This document shows, piece after piece, positions 1 through 9,200 of a stretch of 64,000 nucleotides of DNA. The translations under genes and the position numbers were made by a program. Position 1 is the stretch's first letter; each line of letters starts with the position of its first letter. The stretch comes from Ga0077527 sp964533495 (GTDB lineage: Bacteria; Pseudomonadota; Gammaproteobacteria; Burkholderiales; SG8-41): contig CAZHJU010000015.1 of the NCBI GenBank assembly GCA_964533495.1, positions 1 to 64,000 on the forward strand, in the 5' to 3' direction. The notes beneath the pieces are model-generated. The model ran no database searches. It saw nothing but the letters and a program-made list of their open reading frames with translations, and had not been told where the DNA came from.

Positions 1-30
1 ATTCTAGCCCAAGCGGGCGCCATCAATCAA

Positions 31-56
31 ACAAAATCAGGGGCTTGTGAGCCCCC
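31..56 (-). terminator. Rho-independent terminator downstream of relA
   Basis: On the minus strand a 6-bp stem GGGGCT/AGCCCC with a four-base loop (bases 40-55) is followed by a T-rich stretch (TGATTTTGTTTG). It lies just past the relA stop codon, so it probably ends the relA transcript. Read from sequence only. Confidence 0.6.
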
Positions 57-73
57 TCGCCACCCGGACGCGC

Positions 74-2269
74 TCAGCGGCGGGACGCCGCCAGCACGCC
101 CTTCACCTCGCGGACCAGCGCCAAGACCTTCTGCAACTGGCCGAGGTCGGTGATTTCCACGGTAAAACGCATGCGCGCGCTGAGATCGGTCGACGTCGAG
201 CGCGTGGCAGTGACATTGATGCGCTCGCGCGACAGCACCTCGGAAATGTCCCGCAGGAGGCCGGTGCGGTCCACCGCATCGACCACGATATCGACCGGAA
301 ATGTCGTGCTGCCCGGCGCCCCCCATTCCGCCGCGATGCGGCGCTGCGGATCGAGCCGGGCAAGATTCGCGCAATCGGCGCGGTGCACGCTGACCCCGCG
401 CCCGCGGGTCACGAATCCGACGATCGGTTCCGGCGGCGCCGGACGGCAGCATTTCGCCGGCGTGGTCAGCAGCCTGTCAACGCCGACCACCAGCACGCCG
501 CCATCGCCGCCGCCACCGGGCTTGCGGGTGACGACGCCCGCCGCAACGGCGGGCGCGTCAGCTGGCACCTCATCCGGAGCCAGCGCGAGCTGCAGCGCTT
601 TGGGGCCGACCTCCCCCCGCCCGAGGCCCGCAAGCAGGTCATTGAGCCTTTCGAACCCCATCTCCGCAGCCAGCTGGTCCAGGTTCAGCCGGCTCAGGCC
701 GCGACGCTGCAGTTCCTTCTCGAGCAGCGTGCGCCCCTGCGCCATGTCGGTTTCCAGGTTCAGGCGGTTGAACCATTGGCGCACCTTGCTGCGCGCGCCG
801 GCACTTTTCAGGAAACCCAGTTGCGGATTCAGCCAGTCGCGACTCGGCCCGCCCTGTTTCGCGGCCAGGATTTCCACCTGCTGGCCGTTGGTCAGCGCGG
901 TATTCAGCGGCACCATGGCGCCATCGACCTTGGCGCCGCGACAGCGGTGCCCGAGTTCGGTATGCACGTGATAGGCAAAGTCGATGGGGGTCGAGCCTTT
1001 CGGCAGATCCACCACCCGCCCCTGCGGCGTGAACACGTAAACCGAATCCTCGAACAGTCCCGTGCGGAACTGCTCGGCAAACTCGCCGGTATCGCGGACC
1101 TCGTCCTTCCATTCCAGGACCTGCCTCAGCCAGGCGATCTTTTCCTGGTAACCGCGCTCCTGGCGACCGCCTTCCTTGTATTGCCAGTGCGCCGCCACGC
1201 CCAGTTCCGAGTGCTGGTGCATCTCGTGGGTGCGGATCTGCACTTCCAGCGATTTGCCCTCGGGCCCGATCACGGCGGTATGCAGGGACCGGTAATTGTT
1301 GGCCTTGGGTTTGGCGATGTAGTCGTCGAATTCCTTCGGCAACGGCGACCACAGGCTGTGCACGATGCCCAGCACGGCATAACAGTCCTTGATGTCGCGC
1401 ACCAGTACCCTGACGGCGCGGACATCATAAAGTCCTTCAAAATCAATGGCTTTCCGCTGCATCTTGCGGTGAATACTGGCGATGTGCTTGGGCCTGCCGC
1501 TGACCTCCGCGGCAATCCCGGCGCGCGCGATTTCCCCTTTCAGCAGGGCCATCACATTTTCGATGTAGCGTTCGCGGTCCAGCCGCTTTTCATCCAGCAG
1601 CCGCGCAATGCGCCGGTAGCTGCCGGGATCGCGCACGCGCAGCGCCAGATCCTCCAGTTCCCACTTGATCTGCCAGACCCCCAGCCGGTTGGCCAGTGGC
1701 GCAAAAATATCCTGCGTCAGTTCGGCGATCTCCGCCATCCGCAGCGGATCCGCACACCGGATTGCCGCGCGCAGATCCTGCAGGTGATCGGCCAGCTTGA
1801 TCAGGACCACGCGCACGTCCTGGACCATCGCCAGCAGCATCTTGCGCAGCGCTTCCAGTTGCGCGGACTGCACCTCGGCCCGGACCGGTGCCACGGCGCG
1901 GTTCGACAATGCGCCGATTTCCCCCATGCGCACGACGCCCTCGGCCAGCTCCGCCACCGCGGCACCGAAGCGCTCGCGGATGCCCCTGGCCGATTCCGGC
2001 CGCGCCTGCAGCAGCGGCACCAGCAGCGCCGCCGCCACCGACTCGTGATCCAGATCCAGCTGCAGCACGATCTCCGCCACCGCCTGCGCGTGCGCGTGCG
2101 CCGATTCTCCGCCGGGAAGCGGGAAATCGTCTATCGACGCGATCTCGCCCGATACGCCCTTCAGCAGCTGCCGGGCCTGCCCGTCGAAACGGTCCGCAAC
2201 CCGTTCAGCCCATGCTTCGGGGACCGGATTTTCCGTATCGACCAGCTGCAAATGATGTTTCCTGACCAT
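74..2269 (-). CDS. relA: GTP pyrophosphokinase RelA ((p)ppGpp synthetase)
   Basis: This 731-residue protein makes the stringent-response alarmone (p)ppGpp from ATP and GTP or GDP on starved ribosomes. The N-terminal HD hydrolase region (about residues 45-160) lacks the His-Asp pair; where it should be the sequence reads FPLPGGESAHAH. The synthetase domain (about 240-350) carries the EFDD motif at 313-316, typical of synthetase-only RelA, whereas bifunctional Rel/SpoT proteins have RxKD. A TGS domain (about 407-465, beginning SVYVFTPQG) and a C-terminal ACT domain (last 75 residues) follow. The frame stays open far upstream, but the ATG at 2269 gives normal RelA length and leaves room for the divergent Anbu promoter. 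A terminator lies just downstream. The identification is firm; loss of hydrolase activity is inferred from the missing residues. Confidence 0.95.
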   Translation of the reverse strand: MVRKHHLQLVDTENPVPEAWAERVADRFDGQARQLLKGVSGEIASIDDFPLPGGESAHAHAQAVAEIVLQLDLDHESVAAALLVPLLQARPESARGIRERFGAAVAELAEGVVRMGEIGALSNRAVAPVRAEVQSAQLEALRKMLLAMVQDVRVVLIKLADHLQDLRAAIRCADPLRMAEIAELTQDIFAPLANRLGVWQIKWELEDLALRVRDPGSYRRIARLLDEKRLDRERYIENVMALLKGEIARAGIAAEVSGRPKHIASIHRKMQRKAIDFEGLYDVRAVRVLVRDIKDCYAVLGIVHSLWSPLPKEFDDYIAKPKANNYRSLHTAVIGPEGKSLEVQIRTHEMHQHSELGVAAHWQYKEGGRQERGYQEKIAWLRQVLEWKDEVRDTGEFAEQFRTGLFEDSVYVFTPQGRVVDLPKGSTPIDFAYHVHTELGHRCRGAKVDGAMVPLNTALTNGQQVEILAAKQGGPSRDWLNPQLGFLKSAGARSKVRQWFNRLNLETDMAQGRTLLEKELQRRGLSRLNLDQLAAEMGFERLNDLLAGLGRGEVGPKALQLALAPDEVPADAPAVAAGVVTRKPGGGGDGGVLVVGVDRLLTTPAKCCRPAPPEPIVGFVTRGRGVSVHRADCANLARLDPQRRIAAEWGAPGSTTFPVDIVVDAVDRTGLLRDISEVLSRERINVTATRSTSTDLSARMRFTVEITDLGQLQKVLALVREVKGVLAASRR

Positions 2270-2290
2270 AATGTCCTGCCTGTGATCCGC

Positions 2291-2329
2291 TTGTCCGCAC
2301 GCCTTGTCCGTACGCTTTGTCCACAAGAC
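2291..2329. repeat. Three tandem 13-bp repeats upstream of relA
   Basis: Three direct copies of a 13-mer (TTGTCCGCACGCC, TTGTCCGTACGCT, TTGTCCACAAGAC) lie end to end 22 bp upstream of the relA start codon, in the region shared with the divergent Anbu cluster. The first two differ at two positions; the third is more diverged. They could be a regulator-binding array or chance low-complexity sequence. Confidence 0.45.
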
Positions 2330-2432
2330 ATCCGTAAAATTCCGCCCCGGAATGAGGCGGCCGCACCATCGCCGGCCATGACCGCCCCATTGCCGGGCAC
2401 CTGCCCTCCGGAGGCACGCCATTTTTGCCAAA

Positions 2433-2448
2433 TGGCATACCGGTTGCT
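2433..2448 (+). promoter_or_regulatory. Sigma54 (RpoN) type promoter of the Anbu cluster
   Basis: The sequence TGGCAT-ACCGG-TTGCT matches the -24/-12 consensus TGGCACG-N4-TTGCW, with GG and GC correctly 12 bp apart. It predicts a start near 2458, leaving a leader of about 37 bases before the ATG at 2495. The promoter class is an inference from consensus. No clear enhancer site for an activator such as NtrC was recognised upstream. Confidence 0.6.
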
Positions 2449-2494
2449 TAAGCTGTGTTACAACGAGCACAGCGCGGCCAACAGGGAATCCACC

Positions 2495-3919
2495 ATGAGC
2501 AGCAAGCCCTACGACGAAATGCGCGCTCCGGACGGCATCGTCCGCCCTCATTATCGCGCTTACGCCGACTGGCTGGACGGCAAACCGTCCGATTTCCTGC
2601 CGCAGAAGCAGCGCGAGGCGGACGCGCTGTATACCCGCCTCGGCATCACCTTCGCGGTCTATGGCGACGAATCCGGCACCGAACGCTCGATCCCCTTCGA
2701 CATCATTCCCCGCATCATCCGCCCCGACGCCTGGAAAATCATCAGCGACGGCGCCTGCCAGCGGGTGCGCGCGCTCAATGCGTTCCTGAAGGACATCTAC
2801 CACGGCCAGGAAATCCTGAAGGCGGGCATCATTCCCGCCGCCCAGGTCACCGGCCACCCGGCATTCCGCCCGGAAATGCAGGGCCTCCAGGTTCCCGGCG
2901 ACGTCTACGTCCACATCACCGGCGTCGACATCGTGAAAACCGAGGCCGGCGAATTCTACGTGCTGGAAGACAACCTGCGCACACCCTCCGGGGTCTCCTA
3001 CATGCTGGAGAACCGCAAGATGATGATGCGCCTGTTCCCCGACCTGTTCGGCCGCATCCCGGTGGCGCCCGTCGACCATTACACCGACGTGCTGCTGGAG
3101 AACCTCCGTGCCGTGGCGCCCGGGCACGTCAGCCAGCCCACGGTCGTGGTGATGACGCCGGGCGCCTACAACAGCGCCTACTTCGAGCATGCCTTTCTCG
3201 CCCAGCAGATGGGCGTGGAGCTGGTCGAGGGCCAGGACCTGTTCGTCGCCAACAACCATGTCTACATGCGAACCACCGCCGGCCCGCAGCGGGTGGACGT
3301 GATCTACCGGCGCATCGACGACGACTATCTCGACCCGCTGTCATTCCGTCCCGACTCCGCGCTCGGCGTGCCCGGCATATTCGCCGCCTATCGCGCCGGC
3401 AACGTCACGCTGGCCAATGCGATCGGCACCGGCGTCGCCGACGACAAATCGACCTATTTCTACGTGCCGCAGATGATCGAGTTCTACCTCGGCGAAAAGC
3501 CGGTCATCTCCAACGTGCCGACCTACCGGCTGGGCAACGCCGAAGATCTCGCCTACACGCTGGCGCACCTGCCGGAACTGGTGGTCAAGGAAGTCCAGGG
3601 CTCCGGCGGATACGGCATGCTGGTCGGGCCGACCTCGACCAGGGAACAGATCGCCGAATTCCGCAAGCGCATCGAACTGGATTCCGCCAACTACATCGCC
3701 CAGCCAACGCTGGCGCTGTCGACCTGCCCGACCTTCCGCGACTCCGGCATCGTGCCGCGGCACGTCGACCTGCGGCCCTACGTGCTGTCGGGCCGCGAAG
3801 TCACCCTCGTCCCCGGCGGGCTGACCCGCGTCGCGCTGCGCGAGGGCTCGCTGGTCGTCAACTCCTCGCAGGGCGGCGGGACCAAGGACACCTGGGTGCT
3901 GGAGGATCCGTCATGCTGA
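2495..3919 (+). CDS. Circularly permuted ATP-grasp protein (DUF404/DUF407), Anbu cluster
   Basis: A 474-residue protein of the circularly permuted ATP-grasp type 2 family. Visible family features are the N-terminal DGIVRPHYRAY, the RIIRPDAWK segment, YVLEDNLRTPSGVSY at about residue 155, and the later VVKEVQGSGGYGMLVGP nucleotide-binding-like loop. Such enzymes are predicted to ligate amino acids or amines to a peptide using ATP; no substrate has been established here. It is the first gene of a four-gene set with an alpha-E protein, Anbu and a transglutaminase-like protein, an arrangement known in many proteobacteria. The ATG at 2495 follows an AGGGAA-like ribosome site and a sigma54-type promoter. 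Its stop overlaps the next start (ATGCTGA), indicating translational coupling. Confidence 0.92.
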   Translation: MSSKPYDEMRAPDGIVRPHYRAYADWLDGKPSDFLPQKQREADALYTRLGITFAVYGDESGTERSIPFDIIPRIIRPDAWKIISDGACQRVRALNAFLKDIYHGQEILKAGIIPAAQVTGHPAFRPEMQGLQVPGDVYVHITGVDIVKTEAGEFYVLEDNLRTPSGVSYMLENRKMMMRLFPDLFGRIPVAPVDHYTDVLLENLRAVAPGHVSQPTVVVMTPGAYNSAYFEHAFLAQQMGVELVEGQDLFVANNHVYMRTTAGPQRVDVIYRRIDDDYLDPLSFRPDSALGVPGIFAAYRAGNVTLANAIGTGVADDKSTYFYVPQMIEFYLGEKPVISNVPTYRLGNAEDLAYTLAHLPELVVKEVQGSGGYGMLVGPTSTREQIAEFRKRIELDSANYIAQPTLALSTCPTFRDSGIVPRHVDLRPYVLSGREVTLVPGGLTRVALREGSLVVNSSQGGGTKDTWVLEDPSC

Positions 3920-4914
3920 GCCGGCAAGCCAACAATCTCTACTGGATGTCGCGGCAGATCGAGCGCGCGGAAAACACCGCGCGCCTGCTCGACATCACCT
4001 ACCAGATGTCGCTGCTGCCGTACCGCGTGACCGATGTCGCGCAGTCCTGGGCGGAGCCCTGGGCGCTGCCGCTGGTGATCAACGGCCTCGCCAGCAGCTA
4101 TTATGCCGGGAATCCGGGGCCGCTGACCTCGGACAAGGTGCTGCGCTTCATGGTCACCGACAGCGGCAACCCGTCCAGCATCTGCTCGCTGATCCACGCC
4201 GCACGCGAGAACGGGCGCAGCATGCGCGGCGTGATGACCACCGAAATGTACGAGAACCTCAACGCCATCTGGCTCGAGCTGCGCAGCCGCAGCGAAGCCG
4301 CGCTGGCCCACGGCGGCCTCAACGAGCTTTTCGAGTGGATCAAGACCCAGACCCACCAGTTCCGCGGCGTGACCTTCGGCACCATGCTCCGCGACGAGGC
4401 CTACCAGTTCATCCGCCTCGGGGCATTCACCGAGCGCGCCGACAACACGGTGCGTCTTCTCGACGTCAAGTACCACACCCTGCTGCCCAGCGCCGCGGAT
4501 GTCGGCGGCGCGGTCGACTATTACCAGTGGAGCGCCCTGCTGCGCTCCGTCAGCGCGCTGAGTTCCTACCGCCGCATCTACAGGGACGTCATCACCCCGA
4601 AGCGCGTCGCCGAGCTGCTGATCCTGCGCGACGACCTGCCGCGCTCGCTGCACGCCTGCATGAACGAGATCTACGAAATCCTGCGCGACCTGTGCAAGCG
4701 CGACTCGATGGAGCCCGAGCGTCTCGCCGGGGAACTCCACGCGCAACTGCATTACGGCCGCGTCGAGCAGATCATGGAAACGGGCCTCCACGAATACCTG
4801 ATGGAATTCCTCGAAAAGCTGCACCTGCTGAACGACGAACTGAACCGCCACTTCCTCGTGCCGGTCTACGACGCTCCGGAAGCGCGGCCGGCCACTGCGC
4901 GGCAAGGCTCATGA
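3913..4914 (+). CDS. Alpha-E domain protein (DUF403), Anbu cluster
   Basis: A 333-residue, mostly helical protein of the alpha-E (DUF403) family, recognised from the N-terminal MLSRQANNLYWMSR and IERAENTARLLD, and from the repeat-like internal RLGAFTERADNTVRLLDVKYH. The biochemical role is not established. Genome-context work on amidoligase and ATP-grasp systems places it as partner of the permuted ATP-grasp protein. It overlaps the upstream gene by seven bases and lies 111 bp before the Anbu gene, where a possible sigma70 promoter is seen. The function beyond this partnership is unknown. Confidence 0.9.
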   Translation: MLSRQANNLYWMSRQIERAENTARLLDITYQMSLLPYRVTDVAQSWAEPWALPLVINGLASSYYAGNPGPLTSDKVLRFMVTDSGNPSSICSLIHAARENGRSMRGVMTTEMYENLNAIWLELRSRSEAALAHGGLNELFEWIKTQTHQFRGVTFGTMLRDEAYQFIRLGAFTERADNTVRLLDVKYHTLLPSAADVGGAVDYYQWSALLRSVSALSSYRRIYRDVITPKRVAELLILRDDLPRSLHACMNEIYEILRDLCKRDSMEPERLAGELHAQLHYGRVEQIMETGLHEYLMEFLEKLHLLNDELNRHFLVPVYDAPEARPATARQGS

Positions 4915-4964
4915 CGCGGTGTTTCCCGCGGCGAATCCGGCGCTGCCGCGGCCGCGCGGCTCGC

Positions 4965-4993
4965 TTGTCAGCCCTGTCGGCTTACCCTATGCT
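4965..4993 (+). promoter_or_regulatory. Possible sigma70 promoter before the Anbu gene
   Basis: TTGTCA (4965-4970), a 17-bp spacer and TATGCT (4988-4993) form a plausible -35/-10 pair about 30 bases before the Anbu start codon. If used, it would allow Anbu and the transglutaminase to be expressed separately from the two upstream genes. This rests on consensus only. Confidence 0.35.
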
Positions 4994-5025
4994 TCGCCCC
5001 ATCCATTTTTCCGCCGCCGCTCCCG

Positions 5026-5772
5026 ATGACTTACTGCGTTGCCGTCACCCTCAAGGCCGGCATGGTGTTCGCGTCCGATTCGCGCACCAATGCCGGCGTC
5101 GACCACGTCTCCAGCTACCGCAAGATGCGCGTGTTCAGCCGGGAAGGCGACCGCGTGATCGTGATACTCAGCTCGGGCAACCTGTCGATCACGCAGAGCG
5201 CCATCAACCTGATCGAGGAAGACCAGCGTGAGCCCGGAACACGGCGCACGCTGTTCGACGCGCGGTCCATGTACGAAGTCGCGGAGATGGTCGGCCAGGC
5301 GCTGCGCGAGGTCCGGCTGCGCGACGGCCCCTACCTGCAGCAGGCGAACGTCGATGCCAGCGCGTCCTTCATCGTCGGTGGCCAGATCGCCGGCGGCCGC
5401 CAGCGGCTGTTCCACATCTACAGCGAAGGCAACTTCATCGAATCCACCGCCGAGACCACCTATTTCCAGATCGGCGAGAGCAAGTACGGCAAACCGGTCA
5501 TCGACCGGGTCGTCAAGCCCGAAACCAGCCTGCTCGAAGCCACCAAGTGCCTGCTGGTCTCCTTCGATTCGACGATGCGCAGCAACATCTCGGTCGGCCT
5601 GCCGATCGACCTGCTCATCTACCGCGCCGACACGCTGCGCGTCGCCTTCCAGCACCAGATCCACGAAAGCGATCCGTACTTCAACATGGTCCACCAGCGC
5701 TGGGGCGAGGGCCTGCGCAAGGTCTTCAGCGAACTGCCCAACCCCGACTGGAATGTCGGCTTCGAGCAGTAA
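5026..5772 (+). CDS. Anbu: proteasome-type peptidase (ancestral beta subunit)
   Basis: A 248-residue Ntn-hydrolase fold protein of the Anbu family, related to HslV and proteasome beta subunits. After removal of the initiator Met the predicted catalytic Thr is exposed (MTYCVAVTLKAG). Further family features are GMVFASDSRTNAG (proteasome-like Asp and Ser) and the later SFDSTMRSNISVGLPID. Purified family members form open helical or ring assemblies, and their natural substrate is unclear. The neighbours (ATP-grasp, alpha-E protein, transglutaminase) suggest turnover of a peptide tag or peptide product made by the cluster; that is inference. No strong Shine-Dalgarno sequence precedes the ATG, which is fixed by the need for Thr at position 2. 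Confidence 0.93.
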   Translation: MTYCVAVTLKAGMVFASDSRTNAGVDHVSSYRKMRVFSREGDRVIVILSSGNLSITQSAINLIEEDQREPGTRRTLFDARSMYEVAEMVGQALREVRLRDGPYLQQANVDASASFIVGGQIAGGRQRLFHIYSEGNFIESTAETTYFQIGESKYGKPVIDRVVKPETSLLEATKCLLVSFDSTMRSNISVGLPIDLLIYRADTLRVAFQHQIHESDPYFNMVHQRWGEGLRKVFSELPNPDWNVGFEQ

Positions 5773-5805
5773 CGCCGCGCGTCCTCCGGACGGAGGACGC
5801 CGCCG

Positions 5806-8800
5806 GTGAGCATCCAGGTCGCGCTGCACCACCTGACCCGCTACCGCTACGACCGCGAGGTCGGCCTCTCGGCGCACGAGATCCGCCTGCGGCCAGCCCC
5901 GCACTGCCGCACGCCGATCCTGTCGTATTCCCTGAACGTGCGGCCGGACAAGCACTTCATCAACTGGCAGCAGGACATTTTCGGCAACTACATCGCACGT
6001 TTCGTGTTCCCGGAAAAAACGCGCGAACTGGAAATCACCGTCGACGTCGTCGCCGACATGACGGTGATCAATCCCTTCGACTTCTTCATCGAAAGCCACG
6101 CCGAGCGTTTTCCGTTCGCCTACCGCGGAGATTTGCTGCGCGATCTCGCCCCCTACCTCGCCGTCGAGGAGCAGGGCCCGCTGCTGCTGGAATGGCTCTC
6201 GGCATTCCGCACGGCCCATGCCGGCGAACTCTCCACCATCGACTTCCTGGTCGCCATCAACCACCGCCTGCAGCAGGACATCCGCTACCTGGTGCGCATG
6301 GAACCCGGTGTGCAGACCTGCGAGCAGACCCTGCAGGGCCGCAGCGGCTCCTGCCGCGACAGCGGCTGGCTGCTGGTGCAGCTGCTGCGCCACTGCGGAC
6401 TCGCCGCGCGTTTCGTCTCCGGCTACCTGATACAGCTCAAGGCCGACCAGAAGCCGCTGGACGGCCCCGCCGGCACCGACCGCGATTTCACCGATCTGCA
6501 TGCCTGGGCCGAAGCCTACATCCCGGGCGCCGGCTGGATCGGCCTCGATCCGACTTCCGGCCTGCTCGCCGGCGAAGGCCACATTCCGCTCGCCTGCACG
6601 CCATCTCCGGCCAGCGCGGCCGCCGTCACCGGCGGCGTCGATCCCTGCGACACGCGCTTCGATTTCGAGATGTCGGTCACGCGCATCCACGAAGACCCGC
6701 GCGTCACCAAACCCTACGACGCCACGCAATGGGACGCCATCAACGTCCTCGGCCGGCAGATCGACACCGAACTGGCCGCGCAGGACGTGCGCCTCACCCA
6801 GGGCGGCGAGCCGACCTTCGTCTCCATCGACGACATGGACGGCCCGGAGTGGAACACCGCGGCGCTGTCCGACAAAAAATGGGAACTCGCCGAGCAACTG
6901 GCATGGCGGCTGCGCGAACGTTTCGCGCCGGGCGGGCTGGTGTTCTACGGCCAGGGCAAATGGTACCCGGGCGAGCCGCTGCCGCGCTGGGCGCTGGGCA
7001 TCCAGTGGCGCAACGACGGCGCGCCGCTGTGGCGCGATCCGGAACTGATCGCCGCGGCACGCACGCCGGCAAGCGCGACCCGCGCGGACGCGCGCCGCCT
7101 CGCCGAGGCGCTGGCCGCGTCATTGCAACTGCCCGCCAACCGGCTGCTGCCGGCCTGGGAGGATCCGCTGACCCATCTCTCCCCGGAAAAGGCGCAGCGC
7201 ACGCCGGGCAATGCCGATCCCGCCGGGTATGTGCTGCCGCTGGGCGTCGCCGCATCCGGCTGGACCAGTTCGGCCTGGCCGCTGCCCAGCGAACACCTCA
7301 TCCTGATCAACGGCGATTCGCCCATCGGCTATCGCCTGCCGCTCGGCGCGCTGCCGGCCACCCTGCCCGACGGCGGGAAACTCGTGCGCACCGCGCTGTG
7401 CGTCGAGGCGCGCGCGGGCCGCCTGCACGTGTTCCTGCCGCCGTTCGACGCCCTGGAGCCCTACCTCGAACTGGTTGCGTGCATCGAAGACACCGCCGCG
7501 CGGCTCAAGCTGCCCGTCCGCCCCGAAGGCTACGAGCCGCCGGCCGACCCGCGGATCACGCTGCTGAACGTCACGCCCGATCCGGGCGTCATCGAAGTCA
7601 ACATCCATCCGGCCGCGACCTGGGACCGGCTCGTCGCCAGCACCACCGCCCTCTACGAGGAGGCGCGCGCCACCCGCCTCGGCACCGAGAAATTCATGCT
7701 CGACGGCCGCCACACCGGCAGCGGCGGCGGCAATCACATCGCGCTCGGCGGCCCCACGGTCGCCGACAGCCCGCTGCTGCGCCGGCCCGACCTGCTGCGC
7801 AGCCTGATCACCTACTGGCAGAACCATCCCGCGCTGTCGTACCTGTTCTCCGGCATGTTCATCGGCCCGACCAGCCAGGCGCCGCGCGTCGACGAGGCCC
7901 GCGACGACAATCTCTACGAACTCGAGATCGCCTTCCAGCAGTTGGCGCTGCTGCAGGAAAAGCACGGCCCCGCGCTGCCGCCGGAAATGACCGACCGCCT
8001 GCTGCGCAACTTCCTCGTCGACCTCACCGGCAACACGCACCGCGCCGAATTCTGCATCGACAAGCTGCACACCCCGGCCGGCGGCCGCGGCAGGCTCGGC
8101 CTGCTCGAATTCCGCGGCTTCGAAATGCCGCCGCATCCGCAGATGAGCCTCGCGCAGATGCTGCTGCTGCGCGCGCTAGTGACGTGGTTCTGGAAGCAGC
8201 CCCTCCAGTCGAAACTGGTACGCTGGGGCACCCAGCTGCATGACCGCTTCATGCTGCCGCATTTTGTCGCCGCCGATTTCCACGACGTGCTCGAAGATCT
8301 GCGCCGCGCCGGTTACGCCTTCGACGACGGCTGGTACGCGCCCTTCCACGAATTCCGCTTCCCGCGTTACGGCACCGTCGCCTACAACGGCATCGAGATC
8401 GAATTGCGCCAGGCCATCGAGCCCTGGCATGTGCTCGGCGAGGAAATGGGGATCAACGCCACCGCGCGTTACGTCGATTCCTCGGTCGAACGCCTGCAGG
8501 TGCGCGCCCGCGGCCTCACCGAATTCCGGCACATCATTACCTGCAACGGCCGCGCGGTGCCGATGGCGCCGACCGGCACCCCCGGCGAATTCGTCGCCGG
8601 CGTGCGCTACTGCGCCTGGGCGCCGCCCTCGGCGCTGCATCCGACCATCGGCGTGCATGCGCCGCTGGTCTTCGATGTCGTGGATACCTGGAGCAGGCGT
8701 TCGATCGGCGGCTGCACCTACCACGTGTCGCATCCCGGCGGACGCAACTACAGCCGCCTTCCCGTCAACGCCAACGAAGCCGATGCCCGTCGCATTGCGC

Positions 8801-8922
8801 GGTTCTGGGGGCATGGCCACACGCCGGGCCCGATGAACGTCACGCCCGAGATACCGAACCCGGCGTTTCCGATGACGCTCGACCTGCGCTGGCAGCCAGT
8901 CGCCGAAAAAATCAAAAACTGA
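5806..8922 (+). CDS. Transglutaminase-like and DUF2126 protein, Anbu cluster
   Basis: A 1038-residue protein. The first 270 residues are a transglutaminase-like cysteine protease fold: N-terminal beta region (VALHHLTRYRYDR), then GRSGSCRDSGWLL with the candidate catalytic Cys, DLHAWAEAYIPG with the His, and GLDPTSG with the Asp. The rest is the DUF2126 region, including QGGEPTFVSIDDMDG and a glutamine-synthetase or amidoligase-like part with GGGNHIALGG. The start is a GTG 33 bp after the Anbu stop, giving the expected family N-terminus. It is probably a peptidase or amide-forming enzyme working with the other three cluster members; the substrate is unknown. Confidence 0.92.
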   Translation: MSIQVALHHLTRYRYDREVGLSAHEIRLRPAPHCRTPILSYSLNVRPDKHFINWQQDIFGNYIARFVFPEKTRELEITVDVVADMTVINPFDFFIESHAERFPFAYRGDLLRDLAPYLAVEEQGPLLLEWLSAFRTAHAGELSTIDFLVAINHRLQQDIRYLVRMEPGVQTCEQTLQGRSGSCRDSGWLLVQLLRHCGLAARFVSGYLIQLKADQKPLDGPAGTDRDFTDLHAWAEAYIPGAGWIGLDPTSGLLAGEGHIPLACTPSPASAAAVTGGVDPCDTRFDFEMSVTRIHEDPRVTKPYDATQWDAINVLGRQIDTELAAQDVRLTQGGEPTFVSIDDMDGPEWNTAALSDKKWELAEQLAWRLRERFAPGGLVFYGQGKWYPGEPLPRWALGIQWRNDGAPLWRDPELIAAARTPASATRADARRLAEALAASLQLPANRLLPAWEDPLTHLSPEKAQRTPGNADPAGYVLPLGVAASGWTSSAWPLPSEHLILINGDSPIGYRLPLGALPATLPDGGKLVRTALCVEARAGRLHVFLPPFDALEPYLELVACIEDTAARLKLPVRPEGYEPPADPRITLLNVTPDPGVIEVNIHPAATWDRLVASTTALYEEARATRLGTEKFMLDGRHTGSGGGNHIALGGPTVADSPLLRRPDLLRSLITYWQNHPALSYLFSGMFIGPTSQAPRVDEARDDNLYELEIAFQQLALLQEKHGPALPPEMTDRLLRNFLVDLTGNTHRAEFCIDKLHTPAGGRGRLGLLEFRGFEMPPHPQMSLAQMLLLRALVTWFWKQPLQSKLVRWGTQLHDRFMLPHFVAADFHDVLEDLRRAGYAFDDGWYAPFHEFRFPRYGTVAYNGIEIELRQAIEPWHVLGEEMGINATARYVDSSVERLQVRARGLTEFRHIITCNGRAVPMAPTGTPGEFVAGVRYCAWAPPSALHPTIGVHAPLVFDVVDTWSRRSIGGCTYHVSHPGGRNYSRLPVNANEADARRIARFWGHGHTPGPMNVTPEIPNPAFPMTLDLRWQPVAEKIKN

Positions 8923-9011
8923 CCGCTTTTACCGGGATGGCGTCAGCGTGCTGCGGGAACGGCAATTCCCGCACGGAGCCGCGCCCGCGGGCAAGCCACC
9001 AATTGCCAAGC

Positions 9012-9200
9012 CTATGCCTTTTTGCCCCGCGGCCCGAACAGCAACCAGATGATGAGTCCGAGAACGGGCAGCAGCACGACCAGCACGATCCACATGAACT
9101 TGGCGCCCGTGGACGCTGAACTTTGCGCAATATTGACTATCGCCCAGATATCGGCGATCAGGATCAACAGACCTAAAATGCCGCCTATTTCAATACCCAT
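9012..9200 (-). CDS. Small membrane protein with PLDc_N-type domain
   Basis: A 62-residue protein with two hydrophobic segments separated by a short polar loop (ASTGAKFMW), ending LLFGPRGKKA. The pattern (ILGLLILIADIWAIVNI, then WIVLVVLLPVLGLIIW, then GP+G) is that of the phospholipase D nuclease N-terminal domain family, seen in many small stand-alone membrane proteins of unknown function. It lies between the Anbu cluster and tRNA-Ser and is transcribed toward the cluster. AGGAGAG upstream of the ATG supports the start. Confidence 0.8.
   Translation of the reverse strand: MGIEIGGILGLLILIADIWAIVNIAQSSASTGAKFMWIVLVVLLPVLGLIIWLLFGPRGKKA

Noticed and set aside
33..45. A possible further IHF-like core (AATCAGGGGCTTG) in the relA terminator
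   Set aside because: One mismatch in the conserved part, and no A/T-rich flanks like the other copies; better explained as part of the terminator.
47..2490. A very long plus-strand open frame opposite relA, running into the ATP-grasp gene
   Set aside because: High GC leaves few stop codons; the frame is antisense to a clear relA gene and its translation resembles no protein until the ATP-grasp start at 2495.
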